This document shows positions 36,009 through 45,749 of a DNA stretch of 64,000 nucleotides, in pieces. This DNA comes from JALHUB01 sp963719465 (lineage in GTDB: Bacteria > Chloroflexota > Dehalococcoidia > DSTF01 > JALHUB01): the NCBI GenBank assembly GCA_963719465.1, contig OY970386.1, positions 1,798,001-1,862,000 on the forward strand. The letters run 5' to 3'. Each line of letters starts with the position of its first letter. Position 1 is the stretch's first letter. The notes beneath the pieces were generated by a model. The model ran no database searches and had not been told where the DNA came from. It saw only the letters and a list, made by a program, of their open reading frames with translations. The translations under genes were made by a program, and so were the position numbers.

Positions 36009-38636
36009 TCAAGGCGACTTTTTGTGCAGGGTCGACGCGAGGACCTGGCTGTAGCGAACGTCGTTGGGGAAGTAGACGACGGCGTCCAGCGCGGGCAGGC
36101 CGGAGGGGACCGATCGGTCGGCCAGGTAGCGCCCCCATGTCTCCCAAGCGCTTTTGTCGAAGAACTCACGGACTATTTGCGATGAGGACAGGCCCTGGTA
36201 GTCGGTCGGGAACCACCAGCGGTGATGGTAGCGCGTTCCTTCCGTAAACAGCGTTGGATCAATCTGGAGGTAAAGGTTGTCCTGCCATTTCGCCAGGACG
36301 ATACTGCCTGTCGGCGGCGTGTAGTCCTTGTTGATCGGCTGGATGGTCAGGTTGTCGTACTTGCGAAGGTACCAGGCCCAGGGCCAGGAGAAATCGTCGG
36401 TTGAGTCGATTACTATCGGCATGTGGTAGCCTTCGCCAGACGCGGCCGCGACCTTGTCGATGGCGTCACGCACGACGGGGACGTCAGGCGACGTCTGGAC
36501 GTAGTCGAGCAGCTCGACCGGTGTGTCGCCCCGGTCGCGGGAAGCCAGCATATTCGCGTCTTTCAACAGGTCGGGGTGTCCCCAGCTTGAGAGGACGGAC
36601 GCGCGGACAGTGAAGACCAGCAGCGCCGCGCCGATTGCCGTGGCGAAGATGCGAAAGCCCGCCTGAACGCTGAACGAGCGCCCCGACCACAGGACCGTCA
36701 GAAGCGCCGCGGCAACGAGCAGCCAGCCTGGTACGGCGGTCGCTTTCTGGGCACCGCCGAGGACAAACAGGATAGCGGCGAGCGCGGTCGAGAGCGCGGC
36801 GAAGGTGAGGGGGCCCCAGCGTCTTATTGGCGGCAGCTCAAGCCGGAGCTCGAGGCCGCCGATGAGCCGGCCTATGGACCGTCCGGCAAGCAACGCCAGC
36901 GGCAGGGCGATGTGGACGTTCAGCCACGGCATCTTCTCGCCGGCGACGGTAAAGGCGAACAGGGCGGAGAGAGTCCAGTAGAGGAGAAAGCGCGTCAGCG
37001 GATCCATCGGCAGGACGAGCATGACGGCGATTATCGTTACGAACCCGGCCTCGGTGCGGTAAGGTCCAACGAGCGGTATCTGACTGCCCACCATCGCCAG
37101 GGTGACAACGATGCCCAGCGCCGTGAGCGCCATGAGTTGCTGCGAACGCTTCCCGCGCAGAAAAGAGTAGACGACGGTTCCCAGCCCGAAGACCAGTGGT
37201 AGGAACTCGTAAACGGGCAGCAGCATGAAGTAATAGAAGCCGGGCTCGCCGCCAAGGGCGACGCCCTGCTGGCCAAGCCAGTAATCGAGCGATCCCCAGG
37301 TGCCGGTCCAGAAGCCGTTTGCGTTGGTGAAGAACGAAGTAAAGAAGAGGATGAAGATTGCCCAGAATATTGCGGCCGTCGCTAGCCAGACCTGTCGTCG
37401 CCATAGGAAGCCGAGAAGGAAGGCGATTGCGAGCAAGGTCATTACGGTGGCGTGCATGACCGCGACTTCGGTAGCGGGAATGGTGGCGCCGCGATCGCCG
37501 ACGAAGGGCAACCTCTCGACGGCGGCCGCGAACAGAGGCAGCGTGAGGCAAACGAAGAGCATAATCAGATGGCCCGCGCGCGGGAAGACGTCGAGCCGGA
37601 GGCGGCGCCGCAACGAGCCAAGCAGCGGCCAGAAGGCAAGCAGCGGTGGCGTCGCGACCAGGAATGAGGCGCGGACAGCAAAGCGGCGCCATTGCAATAC
37701 CCGAGCCGTCGATGGAGTGGCCGGCCGGCCGACGGCCATTCGCATCTTCGCCAGGCGCCGATTGTAGTCCTGCCGCTTGTGGGCGTCGGAAAGAACGGCG
37801 AATGCCTGCTTGATGCCGGTTTCGCCTCGCGTCCCCTTGCTGAGCTGTCGATAGGCGCGGCGGATGTCTTTGACGGAGGCGTCGTCGGCCAGGCCGAGCA
37901 TCTCGTAGTGATTGGGTGAACCGTCCTGGGTGGCGGACTCCGCCAGCGGGTCGGGGGTCGCATCGCCCAGCATTTGGCCGGCAAGCTCACGCGCGGCCAG
38001 CAGATCCAGGTAAACCAACGCTATGGCGACGATGATGTAGGCCACCTCTTTGGTTGCGAAGAGGAGCGCCAGAAGCGCCGCGGTCATGTATAGGTAAAGG
38101 CGCCGCGGCTGCTGAAGATAGCGCCACATGCAGATGAACATTGCAAGGGTGAAGAACGCGACGTAGATGTCTTCACGGGCGAAACGGCTGAAGTAGAGGA
38201 GCGTCGGCGAGACGGCCAGGAGGAGCATGGAGATGAGCGTGCCCGTCCGACCAAGGTCGCGGCGAAGGAAGAGCGGCAAAGCCACGAGCGCCGTGCCGAA
38301 CAACGCCGGCAGGACGCGCGCCGTGTAGTCGCTGTCGCCAAAGAGGACGAATACCAGCGCCGTCCCGATGAACTGGAACGGGCCGTGCGTCAGAGGGTTG
38401 TGAATGTAGCCCCGTCCGTCGGCGAGCTGCCAGGCGAAGCCGGCGTGGATCGCTTCGTCGCCGTGAAACGTGCGGGCGCCGAGGTCCCAAAAACGGAGCA
38501 GCGCCGCGGCCGCCACGATGCCGACGAGGACGACAAGCTCCCAACGGGCGACGGGGAAGCGCCATCCGCGGGGCGACTTGTCGGCGCGGCCGGCAGGGCG
38601 GCCACGGATTCGGGCTGAGTCTATCATTCCGGCCAT
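36009..38636 (-). CDS. Agl23-like membrane glycosyltransferase with an inserted degenerate J-domain
   Basis: An 875-residue multi-spanning membrane protein of the PMT/ArnT (GT39-like) class, TIGR03663/Agl23 type. The first loop has the acidic motif GARTFHGDEAIHAGF and the next LTHGPFQFIG; many transmembrane helices follow and a soluble C-terminal domain ends the protein. Between two helices, residues ~242-298, is a DnaJ-like domain (NHYEMLGLADDASVKDIRRA, then FAVLSDAHKRQDYNRR) in which the essential His-Pro-Asp tripeptide is absent. The ATG at 38636 follows GGAGG; an upstream in-frame ATG at 38720 is less likely. It probably transfers sugars from lipid carriers on the outer face. The J-like insert would face the cytoplasm. 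Confidence 0.85.
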   Translation of the reverse strand: MAGMIDSARIRGRPAGRADKSPRGWRFPVARWELVVLVGIVAAAALLRFWDLGARTFHGDEAIHAGFAWQLADGRGYIHNPLTHGPFQFIGTALVFVLFGDSDYTARVLPALFGTALVALPLFLRRDLGRTGTLISMLLLAVSPTLLYFSRFAREDIYVAFFTLAMFICMWRYLQQPRRLYLYMTAALLALLFATKEVAYIIVAIALVYLDLLAARELAGQMLGDATPDPLAESATQDGSPNHYEMLGLADDASVKDIRRAYRQLSKGTRGETGIKQAFAVLSDAHKRQDYNRRLAKMRMAVGRPATPSTARVLQWRRFAVRASFLVATPPLLAFWPLLGSLRRRLRLDVFPRAGHLIMLFVCLTLPLFAAAVERLPFVGDRGATIPATEVAVMHATVMTLLAIAFLLGFLWRRQVWLATAAIFWAIFILFFTSFFTNANGFWTGTWGSLDYWLGQQGVALGGEPGFYYFMLLPVYEFLPLVFGLGTVVYSFLRGKRSQQLMALTALGIVVTLAMVGSQIPLVGPYRTEAGFVTIIAVMLVLPMDPLTRFLLYWTLSALFAFTVAGEKMPWLNVHIALPLALLAGRSIGRLIGGLELRLELPPIRRWGPLTFAALSTALAAILFVLGGAQKATAVPGWLLVAAALLTVLWSGRSFSVQAGFRIFATAIGAALLVFTVRASVLSSWGHPDLLKDANMLASRDRGDTPVELLDYVQTSPDVPVVRDAIDKVAAASGEGYHMPIVIDSTDDFSWPWAWYLRKYDNLTIQPINKDYTPPTGSIVLAKWQDNLYLQIDPTLFTEGTRYHHRWWFPTDYQGLSSSQIVREFFDKSAWETWGRYLADRSVPSGLPALDAVVYFPNDVRYSQVLASTLHKKSP

Positions 38637-39032
38637 CCTTGCCTCCCACGCGTCGACCCGAATAGGGGGTCTTAAGCGCAATACTCCTGCTGCAGCCCTC
38701 CGATTATCGGTGTCGGGCACTAGGCCGTGGCATAGGGAGAGCGCCTATTCCCAGGGGAAGAAGCACGAATTAAGAGGTGAAAGTGGGTCTAATTTGAAAA
38801 ATAGCTTTACTCAAGTGCGGCTGAATGGTACCCTGCCACCTGATATCCGTTTCTGGCAATTGATCGGTCTGTTTTCTTGTGCTAAAGGGAAGCAGGTAGT
38901 AGACTTCGAGTCACGCCGGAGCAGACATACCGCCTGCCCTTCCTACGGCTCGTCGGTGTCCTGTGGCGGCCGGTACGCGTGACGCAAGAAGCGTATTGCC
39001 GGACATACCTGGCGTTCTCAGAGGTCGGTTTC
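38637..39032. other. Divergent intergenic region
   Basis: About 400 bases between the minus-strand glycosyltransferase and the plus-strand livH. It must hold promoters for both directions. TTGAAA near 38795 and TTGATC near 38860 are possible -35 elements on the plus strand, but no good -10 partner is evident. No gene, repeat or RNA structure was recognised. Confidence 0.45.
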
Positions 39033-39917
39033 ATGGACCAATTCATACAGCAGTTCGCGACTGGTCTGTCGACTGGTAGCCTCTACGCAATCATTGCCCT
39101 CGCTCTGGTGCTGATCTACCGTTCGACGGGCATCGTGAACTTCGCTCAGGGGGAAATGGCGATGTTCATGACCTTTGCTGCGTGGTCCATCTGGAACGCG
39201 AACGGCAACTTCTGGCTGGCGTTCTTCATTACCCTGATAATAGCTTTCGCCTTTGGAGGACTGACCGAAATCACGCTAATCCGCCCGGTGGAGACCGGCC
39301 CGGTGCTTAATCCCGTGATCCTCACGCTCGGGTTGTTCACTGTCCTCCAAAGCGCTGCCTTGCGTGTCTGGCAAGGTGAGCCGAAGTTCTTCCCAACGCC
39401 GGGCGTGTTCAAAGGAGCGCCCCTCAAGCTGGGTCCAGCCGCTATAAGCCGCACGAATATTGGTGTGTTCTGCATGGCCATAGTAATAATGCTCCTCATC
39501 TATTTCTTCTTTAACTACACGAAGCTGGGCCTTGCGATGCGAGCAACGGCTCAGAACCGCACCGCCGGGCGACTCGTCGGCATACGGACGGGCCGGATGC
39601 TTGCCACGGGGTGGGCGCTTTCCTCTATGGTGGGCGCGGTGGCCGGCATGCTGCTCGCGCCGGTGCTGTTTCTGTCGCCCAGCATGATGGATGGCGTGTT
39701 GCTGTTCGCCTTCGCCGCGGCGGTTCTCGGTGGGCTTGATAGTGCGGCGGGGGCCATCGTTGGCGGGCTGACTATCGGCGTCGTCCAGAACATGGCCGGT
39801 ACCTACATTCCTAAAGGCACCAGCATCGACATTACGGTAGCCTTCGTAGTGATCATCGCCGTTCTGCTGGTTCGCCCGCACGGCATATTCGGCAGGAAGG
39901 TTGTCCAGAGGGTCTAG
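39033..39917 (+). CDS. livH: Branched-chain amino acid-type ABC transporter permease LivH
   Basis: A 294-residue integral membrane permease with eight or so hydrophobic segments. The conserved N-terminus (GLSTGSLYAIIALALVLIYR, STGIVNFAQGEMAMF) and the EAA-like region near the C-terminus (GGLDSAAGAIVGGLTIGVVQ) identify LivH. The ATG at 39033 gives the standard length; the frame is open further upstream. Pairs with LivM, whose gene begins six bases after its stop. Substrate is set by the binding proteins downstream. Confidence 0.93.
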   Translation: MDQFIQQFATGLSTGSLYAIIALALVLIYRSTGIVNFAQGEMAMFMTFAAWSIWNANGNFWLAFFITLIIAFAFGGLTEITLIRPVETGPVLNPVILTLGLFTVLQSAALRVWQGEPKFFPTPGVFKGAPLKLGPAAISRTNIGVFCMAIVIMLLIYFFFNYTKLGLAMRATAQNRTAGRLVGIRTGRMLATGWALSSMVGAVAGMLLAPVLFLSPSMMDGVLLFAFAAAVLGGLDSAAGAIVGGLTIGVVQNMAGTYIPKGTSIDITVAFVVIIAVLLVRPHGIFGRKVVQRV

Positions 39918-39922
39918 GTCTG

Positions 39923-41029
39923 ATGGCTCGTGCACTTTTTCGTCCGAAACTGGTCTTCCTGGCCCTGACTCTGGTCTTTCTGGCCATTTTCCCCTACCTT
40001 TATAAACTACCCGTCTTCAGCATCTTCTTCACGAGCTTCCGCAACTTCCAGGCGACGCGCTTCGCCATCTGGCTCATCATTCTGATGGGCTTGAACCTGC
40101 TTACGGGCTACAGCGGCCAGATATCGCTGGGTCATGCTGCATTCGTAGCCGTCGGCGCGTACATTGCCGCCATTGCGATGAATGACTGGGGCGCTCCGAT
40201 CTTTCTGGCGGTCTTGATAGCGGCGCTGCTGACCGGGTTCATAGGTTTTCTTATTGGCATACCGGCGCTCAGATTGTCCGGGCCTTATCTGGCGATCGCG
40301 ACTCTGGCCCTGATCATTGTCCTGCCACAGGTGTTGAAACATCCGTTGATAGACCAGTGGACGGGCGGAGTCAACGGTATTCGGATCAGCTTTCCGGTGG
40401 TTCCCACGAGAATCACTAGCAATGTAAATCTGAATATGAACGTCGACCAGTGGCTTTATTACAACTGCATGGCGGCGGCGGTGATCATGACGGCGATGGC
40501 GTGGAGCCTGACGCGCAGCCGCTTCGGACGAGCCTTCGTAGCTCTGCGTGACTCTGAGATAGGGGCCCAGCAGATGGGCATCAACATCGCCCTCTACAAG
40601 ATGACGGCATTCGGCGTCTCTTCGCTGTATGCTGGCGTGGGCGGGGCTCTCTACGTCTATCAGGCGGCATATCTCGGGCCGACTTCGTTCGACATCCTCT
40701 TCTCGTTGCTGCTTCTCGTCATGATCGTTCTCGGCGGGCTGGCATCGATCACCGGCACCATTTTCGCGGCCCTGTTACTCACTTTCCGTGTCGATATCAC
40801 GGATTTCTTCATCAACCACATCCCCTATGGCTCGAAGGTCGGCATCGATCCTCTTCGCGGAGCCGTCTTCGGGATCCTGCTGATCATAACCGTCATCTTC
40901 ACGCCGATGGGCATCGCCGGGAACATCAGGAAGCTCAGGAACTCGAACATCGGCGGCAAGTTCGCGGGCCTCTTCAAGAAATCCGAAACGTTACCTCAGC
41001 AAAAAGAGGCGGAAACATCAAGCGATTGA
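39923..41029 (+). CDS. livM: Branched-chain amino acid-type ABC transporter permease LivM
   Basis: A 368-residue membrane permease. Signature segments are LNLLTGYSGQISLGHAAFVA and AFVALRDSEIGAQQMGINIA (cut here to the conserved RDSEIGAQQMG), with the C-terminal coupling region LGGLASITGTIFAA. It forms the channel with LivH. No LivG or LivF ATPase gene lies in the window, so the ATPases must be encoded elsewhere or after unseen DNA. The C-terminal ~40 residues are soluble, basic and Gln/Glu-rich, longer than usual. Directly upstream of five binding-protein genes. Confidence 0.93.
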   Translation: MARALFRPKLVFLALTLVFLAIFPYLYKLPVFSIFFTSFRNFQATRFAIWLIILMGLNLLTGYSGQISLGHAAFVAVGAYIAAIAMNDWGAPIFLAVLIAALLTGFIGFLIGIPALRLSGPYLAIATLALIIVLPQVLKHPLIDQWTGGVNGIRISFPVVPTRITSNVNLNMNVDQWLYYNCMAAAVIMTAMAWSLTRSRFGRAFVALRDSEIGAQQMGINIALYKMTAFGVSSLYAGVGGALYVYQAAYLGPTSFDILFSLLLLVMIVLGGLASITGTIFAALLLTFRVDITDFFINHIPYGSKVGIDPLRGAVFGILLIITVIFTPMGIAGNIRKLRNSNIGGKFAGLFKKSETLPQQKEAETSSD

Positions 41030-41211
41030 AGCGGGAGGCTTCATTCTAGAGGCGCAAGCAGCGCCAACTTGGGCAGACCACGGTGCCATCCGTGTTTCGG
41101 CTGGCGTGCTTCAGGGAGCAGTCCAGCGAGGTCGCTGAAGCTCGCCGAATCAGTCGGGCAAGGCGGGAATTGCCGCCGCAGCTCCAATGAAGTTAGACGG
41201 AGGTGAAAGGA

Positions 41212-42606
41212 ATGTCAACGTCCAAGTCCAGTCGTGTGTTCCTCCTCATGGTAGCGGCGTTCATGGTCTTTGGACTATCGTTCGTCGCCTGCAAGAGCAG
41301 CAGCAACAACAACGGTACCGCTACCCCGAAGGCGGGAGCGACGGCGAGCAGCGAGAGCTGGCCTACGCCCGTTGCTGGGGCTGGTGTCGGAGATACCGTC
41401 GGAGTCACAGACACGTCGGTAAAGCTCGGCACCCTTCTGCCTATCAGCAACACGACCGCTGCTGCCTGGGGTGTGCCGGAAGAGGCCGGCATGAAGGCCT
41501 GGTTCCAGTACGTCAATGACAACGGCGGCATCTACGGCCGGAAGATCGACCTGGATATCGGCGACAGCCAGTACACGGCGCCGGCGGGAACTGAGGCGGG
41601 AAGGAAGCTGGTGGAGCAGGACAACGTATTCGCCATCTTCGGCACCATTGGCATTGAAGTTGAACAGGCCATCATGCCCTATCTGCAGCAGAAGGGCATT
41701 CCGGACATGTTCATCCAGGCGTCCGAGAGCGTCACTGTTAACCCGATCTCCTACCAGCGCTACCGCTGGCTTCCTGACTACACCAGCGAGGGCGAGATCA
41801 TCGGCAAGTACATCGGTGAGAACTACAAGGGCCAGAAGGTCGGCATTCTCGCCCAGAACGACTCGTTTGGCAAGGCCGGTGAGGCGGGCGTGAAGCAGGG
41901 TCTACAGGACGCTGGCTCGAACTCTGAGACTGCGACCGAGTACTACGACGCCACGGTCAGCGACGTTACTGCCGAGATGCAGCGGCTGAAGGCTGATGGT
42001 GCGCAGGTAATCGCGCTGTACGCCCAGCCCGGGCAGGCGGCAAGCGCAATCACTTCTTCTCGAACGACCCTTACTTGGGACGTCCCCTTCTTCATGACGG
42101 GCGTCAACGCAGCCCAGATCATGGGCGCGCTCGCGGGCTACGACAACATCCAGGGCGCGATCACAGTCTCTTTCGGCCCGCAGTCCGACCAGACAGACTA
42201 TGCGGGGGTCCAACAGTTCCAAGCCAACATGAAGAAGTACCAACCCGACGCGGCGATCAACAGCATTGCTTGGTCCGCCTACCACCTGGCGGAGGTGATG
42301 ACGGCGGTCCTGATCCAGACAGGGCCGGACCTCACTCGGACCAACTTCCTGAAGGCTGCCGAGTCGATCTGCGGGTGGGACGATGGGGCGTTGTGGGCGC
42401 CGATCAGCTTCTCTGCGACAGACCACGACGCGAACGAGGCGGAGAAGTTCGTGAAGGCAACCGGGACATCGGCTGACAACTTCAGCTGGGTTCCCTTCGG
42501 TGACGTCATCAGCTTCGAGACGACCAAGAGTTGCAAGGCGCCAACCCCGCCGGCCGAAGCGACTACGCAACCGGGGTACGCACCGCAGAAGGACGTGACC
42601 CAGTAG
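41212..42606 (+). CDS. Liv-type substrate-binding lipoprotein, copy 1
   Basis: A 464-residue periplasmic-type binding protein (type I fold). Signal peptide with lipobox LSFVAC, then a Ser/Thr-rich linker and the two-lobed domain starting VGVTDTSVKLGTLLPISN and containing INDNGGIYGRK-type (here VNDNGGIYGRKIDLDIGDSQ) and GILAQNDSFGKAGE. The C-terminus has a conserved Cys near KSCKAPTPP. The ATG at 41212 follows GGAGGTGA. It shares the long stretch of near-identical DNA with copy 2, implying recent tandem duplication. It probably delivers an amino acid or small aryl acid to LivHM. Confidence 0.92.
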   Translation: MSTSKSSRVFLLMVAAFMVFGLSFVACKSSSNNNGTATPKAGATASSESWPTPVAGAGVGDTVGVTDTSVKLGTLLPISNTTAAAWGVPEEAGMKAWFQYVNDNGGIYGRKIDLDIGDSQYTAPAGTEAGRKLVEQDNVFAIFGTIGIEVEQAIMPYLQQKGIPDMFIQASESVTVNPISYQRYRWLPDYTSEGEIIGKYIGENYKGQKVGILAQNDSFGKAGEAGVKQGLQDAGSNSETATEYYDATVSDVTAEMQRLKADGAQVIALYAQPGQAASAITSSRTTLTWDVPFFMTGVNAAQIMGALAGYDNIQGAITVSFGPQSDQTDYAGVQQFQANMKKYQPDAAINSIAWSAYHLAEVMTAVLIQTGPDLTRTNFLKAAESICGWDDGALWAPISFSATDHDANEAEKFVKATGTSADNFSWVPFGDVISFETTKSCKAPTPPAEATTQPGYAPQKDVTQ

Positions 42607-42668
42607 ACAACGACCGACGCGGACAGGCAGCCGCACTGCGAAGGATTCGCTGGATGGAGGTGAGTCGG

Positions 42669-44051
42669 ATGCTCAAGTCCGATCGCATGTTTCTTCTCGC
42701 GATAGCGGCGTTCATGGTCTTTGGACTATCGTTCGTCGCCTGCGGGGGGAGCAACAAGGCGACCAACGGTGGGAGTACGCCGAGTGCGAGCAGCGAGAGC
42801 TGGCCTACGCCTGTTCCCGGGGCTGGTGTCGGAGATACCGTCGGAGTCACAGACACGTCGGTAAAGCTGGGTACCCTTCTGCCTATCAGCAACACGACCG
42901 CTGCTGCCTGGGGTGTGCCGGAAGAGGCCGCCATGAAGGCCTGGTTCCAGTTCGTTAACGACAACGGCGGTATTTACGGCCGGAAGATCGACCTGGATAT
43001 CGGCGACAGTCAGTACGCAGCGCCGGCAGGAACCGAAGCGGCAAGGAAGCTGGTGGAGCAGGACGGTATATTCGCCATGATGGGCACGATCGGCATCGAA
43101 GTTGAACAGGCCATCATGCCATATCTGCAGGAGAAGGGCATCCCGGACATGTTCATCCAGGCGTCGGAGAGCGTGACCGTCGACCCCATCTCCTATCAGC
43201 GCTACCGCTGGCTGGTCGACTACACTAAAGAGGGCGAGATCATCGGCAAGTACATTGGACAGAACTACAAGGACCAGAAGGTGGGCATCCTCGCGCAGAA
43301 CGACTCATTTGGCAAGGCCGGTGAGGCGGGTGTGAAGCAAGGTCTACAGGACGCTGGCTCGAACTCTGAGACGGCGACCGAGTACTACGACGCCACGGTC
43401 AGCGACGTTACTGCCGAGATGCAGCGACTGAAGGCTGATGGTGCGCAGGTCGTGGCGCTGTACGCCCAGCCTGGGCAGGCGGCAAGCGCCATCAGCTCTT
43501 CTCGAACGACCCTTAGCTGGGACGTCCCCTTCTTCATGACGGGCGTCAACGCAGCCCAGATCATGGGTGCGCTGGCCGGCTACGACAACATCCAGGGTGC
43601 GATTACGGTCTCCTTCGGCCCGCAGTCCGACCAGACGGAGTACGCAGGGGTCCGGCAGTTCCAGGAGACCATGAAGAAGTACCAGCCCGATGCCCAGATC
43701 AACAGCGTTGCCTTCTCCGCCTATGGGGTCGCGCAGGCAACGACGGCGATCCTGATCCAGACAGGGCCGGACCTCACCCGGACCAACTTCCTGAAGGCTG
43801 CTGAGTCGATCTGCAAGATGGATCCCGGAGCCGTGTGGACGACCAAGAGCCTGTCGCCAACGGACCACGACTGGAACGAGTCGGAGAAGTTCGTGAAGGC
43901 GACCGGGACGTCGGCTGACGACTTCAAGTGGGTTCCTTTCGGTGACGTGATTGACTTCGAGACGACCAAGGACTGCACGGCGCCAACGCCTCCGGCCGAC
44001 GCGACTACGCAACCGGGGTATGCGCCGCAAGGCGTAACCAAGTCGAATTAG
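42669..44051 (+). CDS. Liv-type substrate-binding lipoprotein, copy 2
   Basis: A 460-residue paralogue of copy 1 with the same lipobox (LSFVAC), the same lobed domain and very similar DNA. Differences cluster near the C-terminal third (SAYGVAQATTAIL versus SAYHLAEVMTAVL), close to where ligand specificity may be tuned. The ATG at 42669 follows GGAGGTGA, the same spacing as in copy 1. It lies 62 bases after copy 1. Confidence 0.92.
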   Translation: MLKSDRMFLLAIAAFMVFGLSFVACGGSNKATNGGSTPSASSESWPTPVPGAGVGDTVGVTDTSVKLGTLLPISNTTAAAWGVPEEAAMKAWFQFVNDNGGIYGRKIDLDIGDSQYAAPAGTEAARKLVEQDGIFAMMGTIGIEVEQAIMPYLQEKGIPDMFIQASESVTVDPISYQRYRWLVDYTKEGEIIGKYIGQNYKDQKVGILAQNDSFGKAGEAGVKQGLQDAGSNSETATEYYDATVSDVTAEMQRLKADGAQVVALYAQPGQAASAISSSRTTLSWDVPFFMTGVNAAQIMGALAGYDNIQGAITVSFGPQSDQTEYAGVRQFQETMKKYQPDAQINSVAFSAYGVAQATTAILIQTGPDLTRTNFLKAAESICKMDPGAVWTTKSLSPTDHDWNESEKFVKATGTSADDFKWVPFGDVIDFETTKDCTAPTPPADATTQPGYAPQGVTKSN

Positions 44052-44269
44052 TCGAACTAGGACCTGAGAGCGGAGCGGTATAGCGGGGCACCGAAGGTGA
44101 CGGTAGGCAAGCGAGGGGTCATCGCCTCTCAATCGTCTCATTCGCCGCCGGTGCCTCGCTTGCCGTCGCTCGCCACTGCCGACGATGGGCCGAGCCGTGG
44201 CGCGCTTCTTCCCGCTCTGTCGTTGGGTGCGGCGCAGAAGGGGTTAATCCGAGAGCTGAGGTGGTAGTC

Positions 44270-45587
44270 GTGCTCGCGCCGAAACGGTTCTGTCTGCTAC
44301 TGGTATCATTGCTTCTTCTCGTGCTTCTCGTTTCGGGCTGCCACAGTAGCAACAAGCCGGCTCCGCCCAGTGGTCCGGGCGTGGGCGAGACCGTGGGCGT
44401 CACAGATACAAGCATCAAGATCGGCGCTCTCCTCCCGATAAGCAACACGACTGCCGCCGCCTGGGGAATTCCCATCTCTCAGGGTGAGAAGGCCTTCTTC
44501 GACTACATCAACGACCAGGGCGGGATTCTATGGCCGGAAGCTCGAGCTGGACGTGGGCGATAGCCAGTACACCGGCCCAGTTGCCAGCGAAGCGATCCGA
44601 AAGCTGGGCGAGCAGGACGGCATATTTGCATTGCAGGGCAGCCTGGGCACGGAAGCGCACCTGGCCGTTTACAAGTACCTCGAAGAAAAGGGCATCCCGG
44701 ACATGTACATTCTGACCGGCGACTCCATATGGACCGACCCGGTCGCGCACAACCGCTTCGGCTATCTTGTCGACTACACGGACGAGGGGCGTATCTTAGG
44801 TCGCTATGTCGGCAACAACTTCAACGGCAAGAAGGTTGGAATCCTGATCCAGAACGACGGTTTTGGCCAAGAGGGCGAGAAGGGTATGAAAATGGGCATT
44901 GCCGACACGGGGGCGACGGTCGACTACGCCCCGACGGAGGAATATGATGCCAGCCAGACCGACGTGGGTTCTCAGATATCGAGACTTAAGGCAGATGGTG
45001 TTGACGTCATCGGCTTCTACGGGATGCCGGCCCAGGCGGCAGGGGGCATCAAGTATGCGCGTGAGACCCTCAACTGGAACGTGCCCTTCTTGATCACCGG
45101 CGTTGACGCGGTCGAAATCGTCGGGCAGCTCGCGGGTTACCAAAACATAGCAGGCACAATCAGCGTAGTCTACGGCCATCAGGCGTTTGAGAGCGACTGG
45201 CCGGGAATCAAGCAGTACACCGACATCCTCGCGAAGTACCAACCGGATGCCTCGATGAACAACCTGACGCTCACCGGCATGGCTATCGCGGACTCCGTGG
45301 TAAGCGTGCTGCGACAGACGGGCCGTGACCTGACGCGTAGCCGATTCCTGGCAGCCGCCGAGTCGACGTGCAACTTTGTCGCGCGCGCCTCCATCGCACC
45401 TTCAAGCACGAGCCCGACGGATCATCGTCCCGTCGAAGTGGAGCAATATGTCGAGGCTACCTACGACCCGACAAACACGGCGCATCCTTTCATCTGGAAG
45501 CCTTTCGGCGACGTGATGACGTTCGAATCGACGAAGGACTGCGTGACGCCGACTCCACCGCCTGACTACGACTCGCAGCCCCACTAA
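44270..45587 (+). CDS. Liv-type substrate-binding lipoprotein, copy 3, frameshifted
   Basis: Same family, more diverged. Signal peptide with lipobox LLVSGC, then TVGVTDTSIKIGALLPISN. The frame from GTG 44270 breaks at 44526-44527; removing one T from GGGATTCTATGG restores GGIYGRKLELDVGDSQY and the rest of the domain to 45587, about 438 residues. As written it would be two pieces (to 44563, and from 44484). A single-base insertion in an otherwise intact gene suggests a consensus error. GTG start behind GAGGTGG, matching the other copies. Confidence 0.85.
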
Positions 45588-45749
45588 GGCCGGCTGCTTC
45601 AGGTCGGCGAGGGCGCCGCTGCTTCAGAAGACGCTCAATAATTCCCCGTCGCGGGCGTGCGCACAAACGCGATGTGCTGTAGCATTGCGGCACATCTATT
45701 TTGTGACGTCTCAGGCCTAGCAGTCTGACAATAAGTGATAGGGGGAAAG

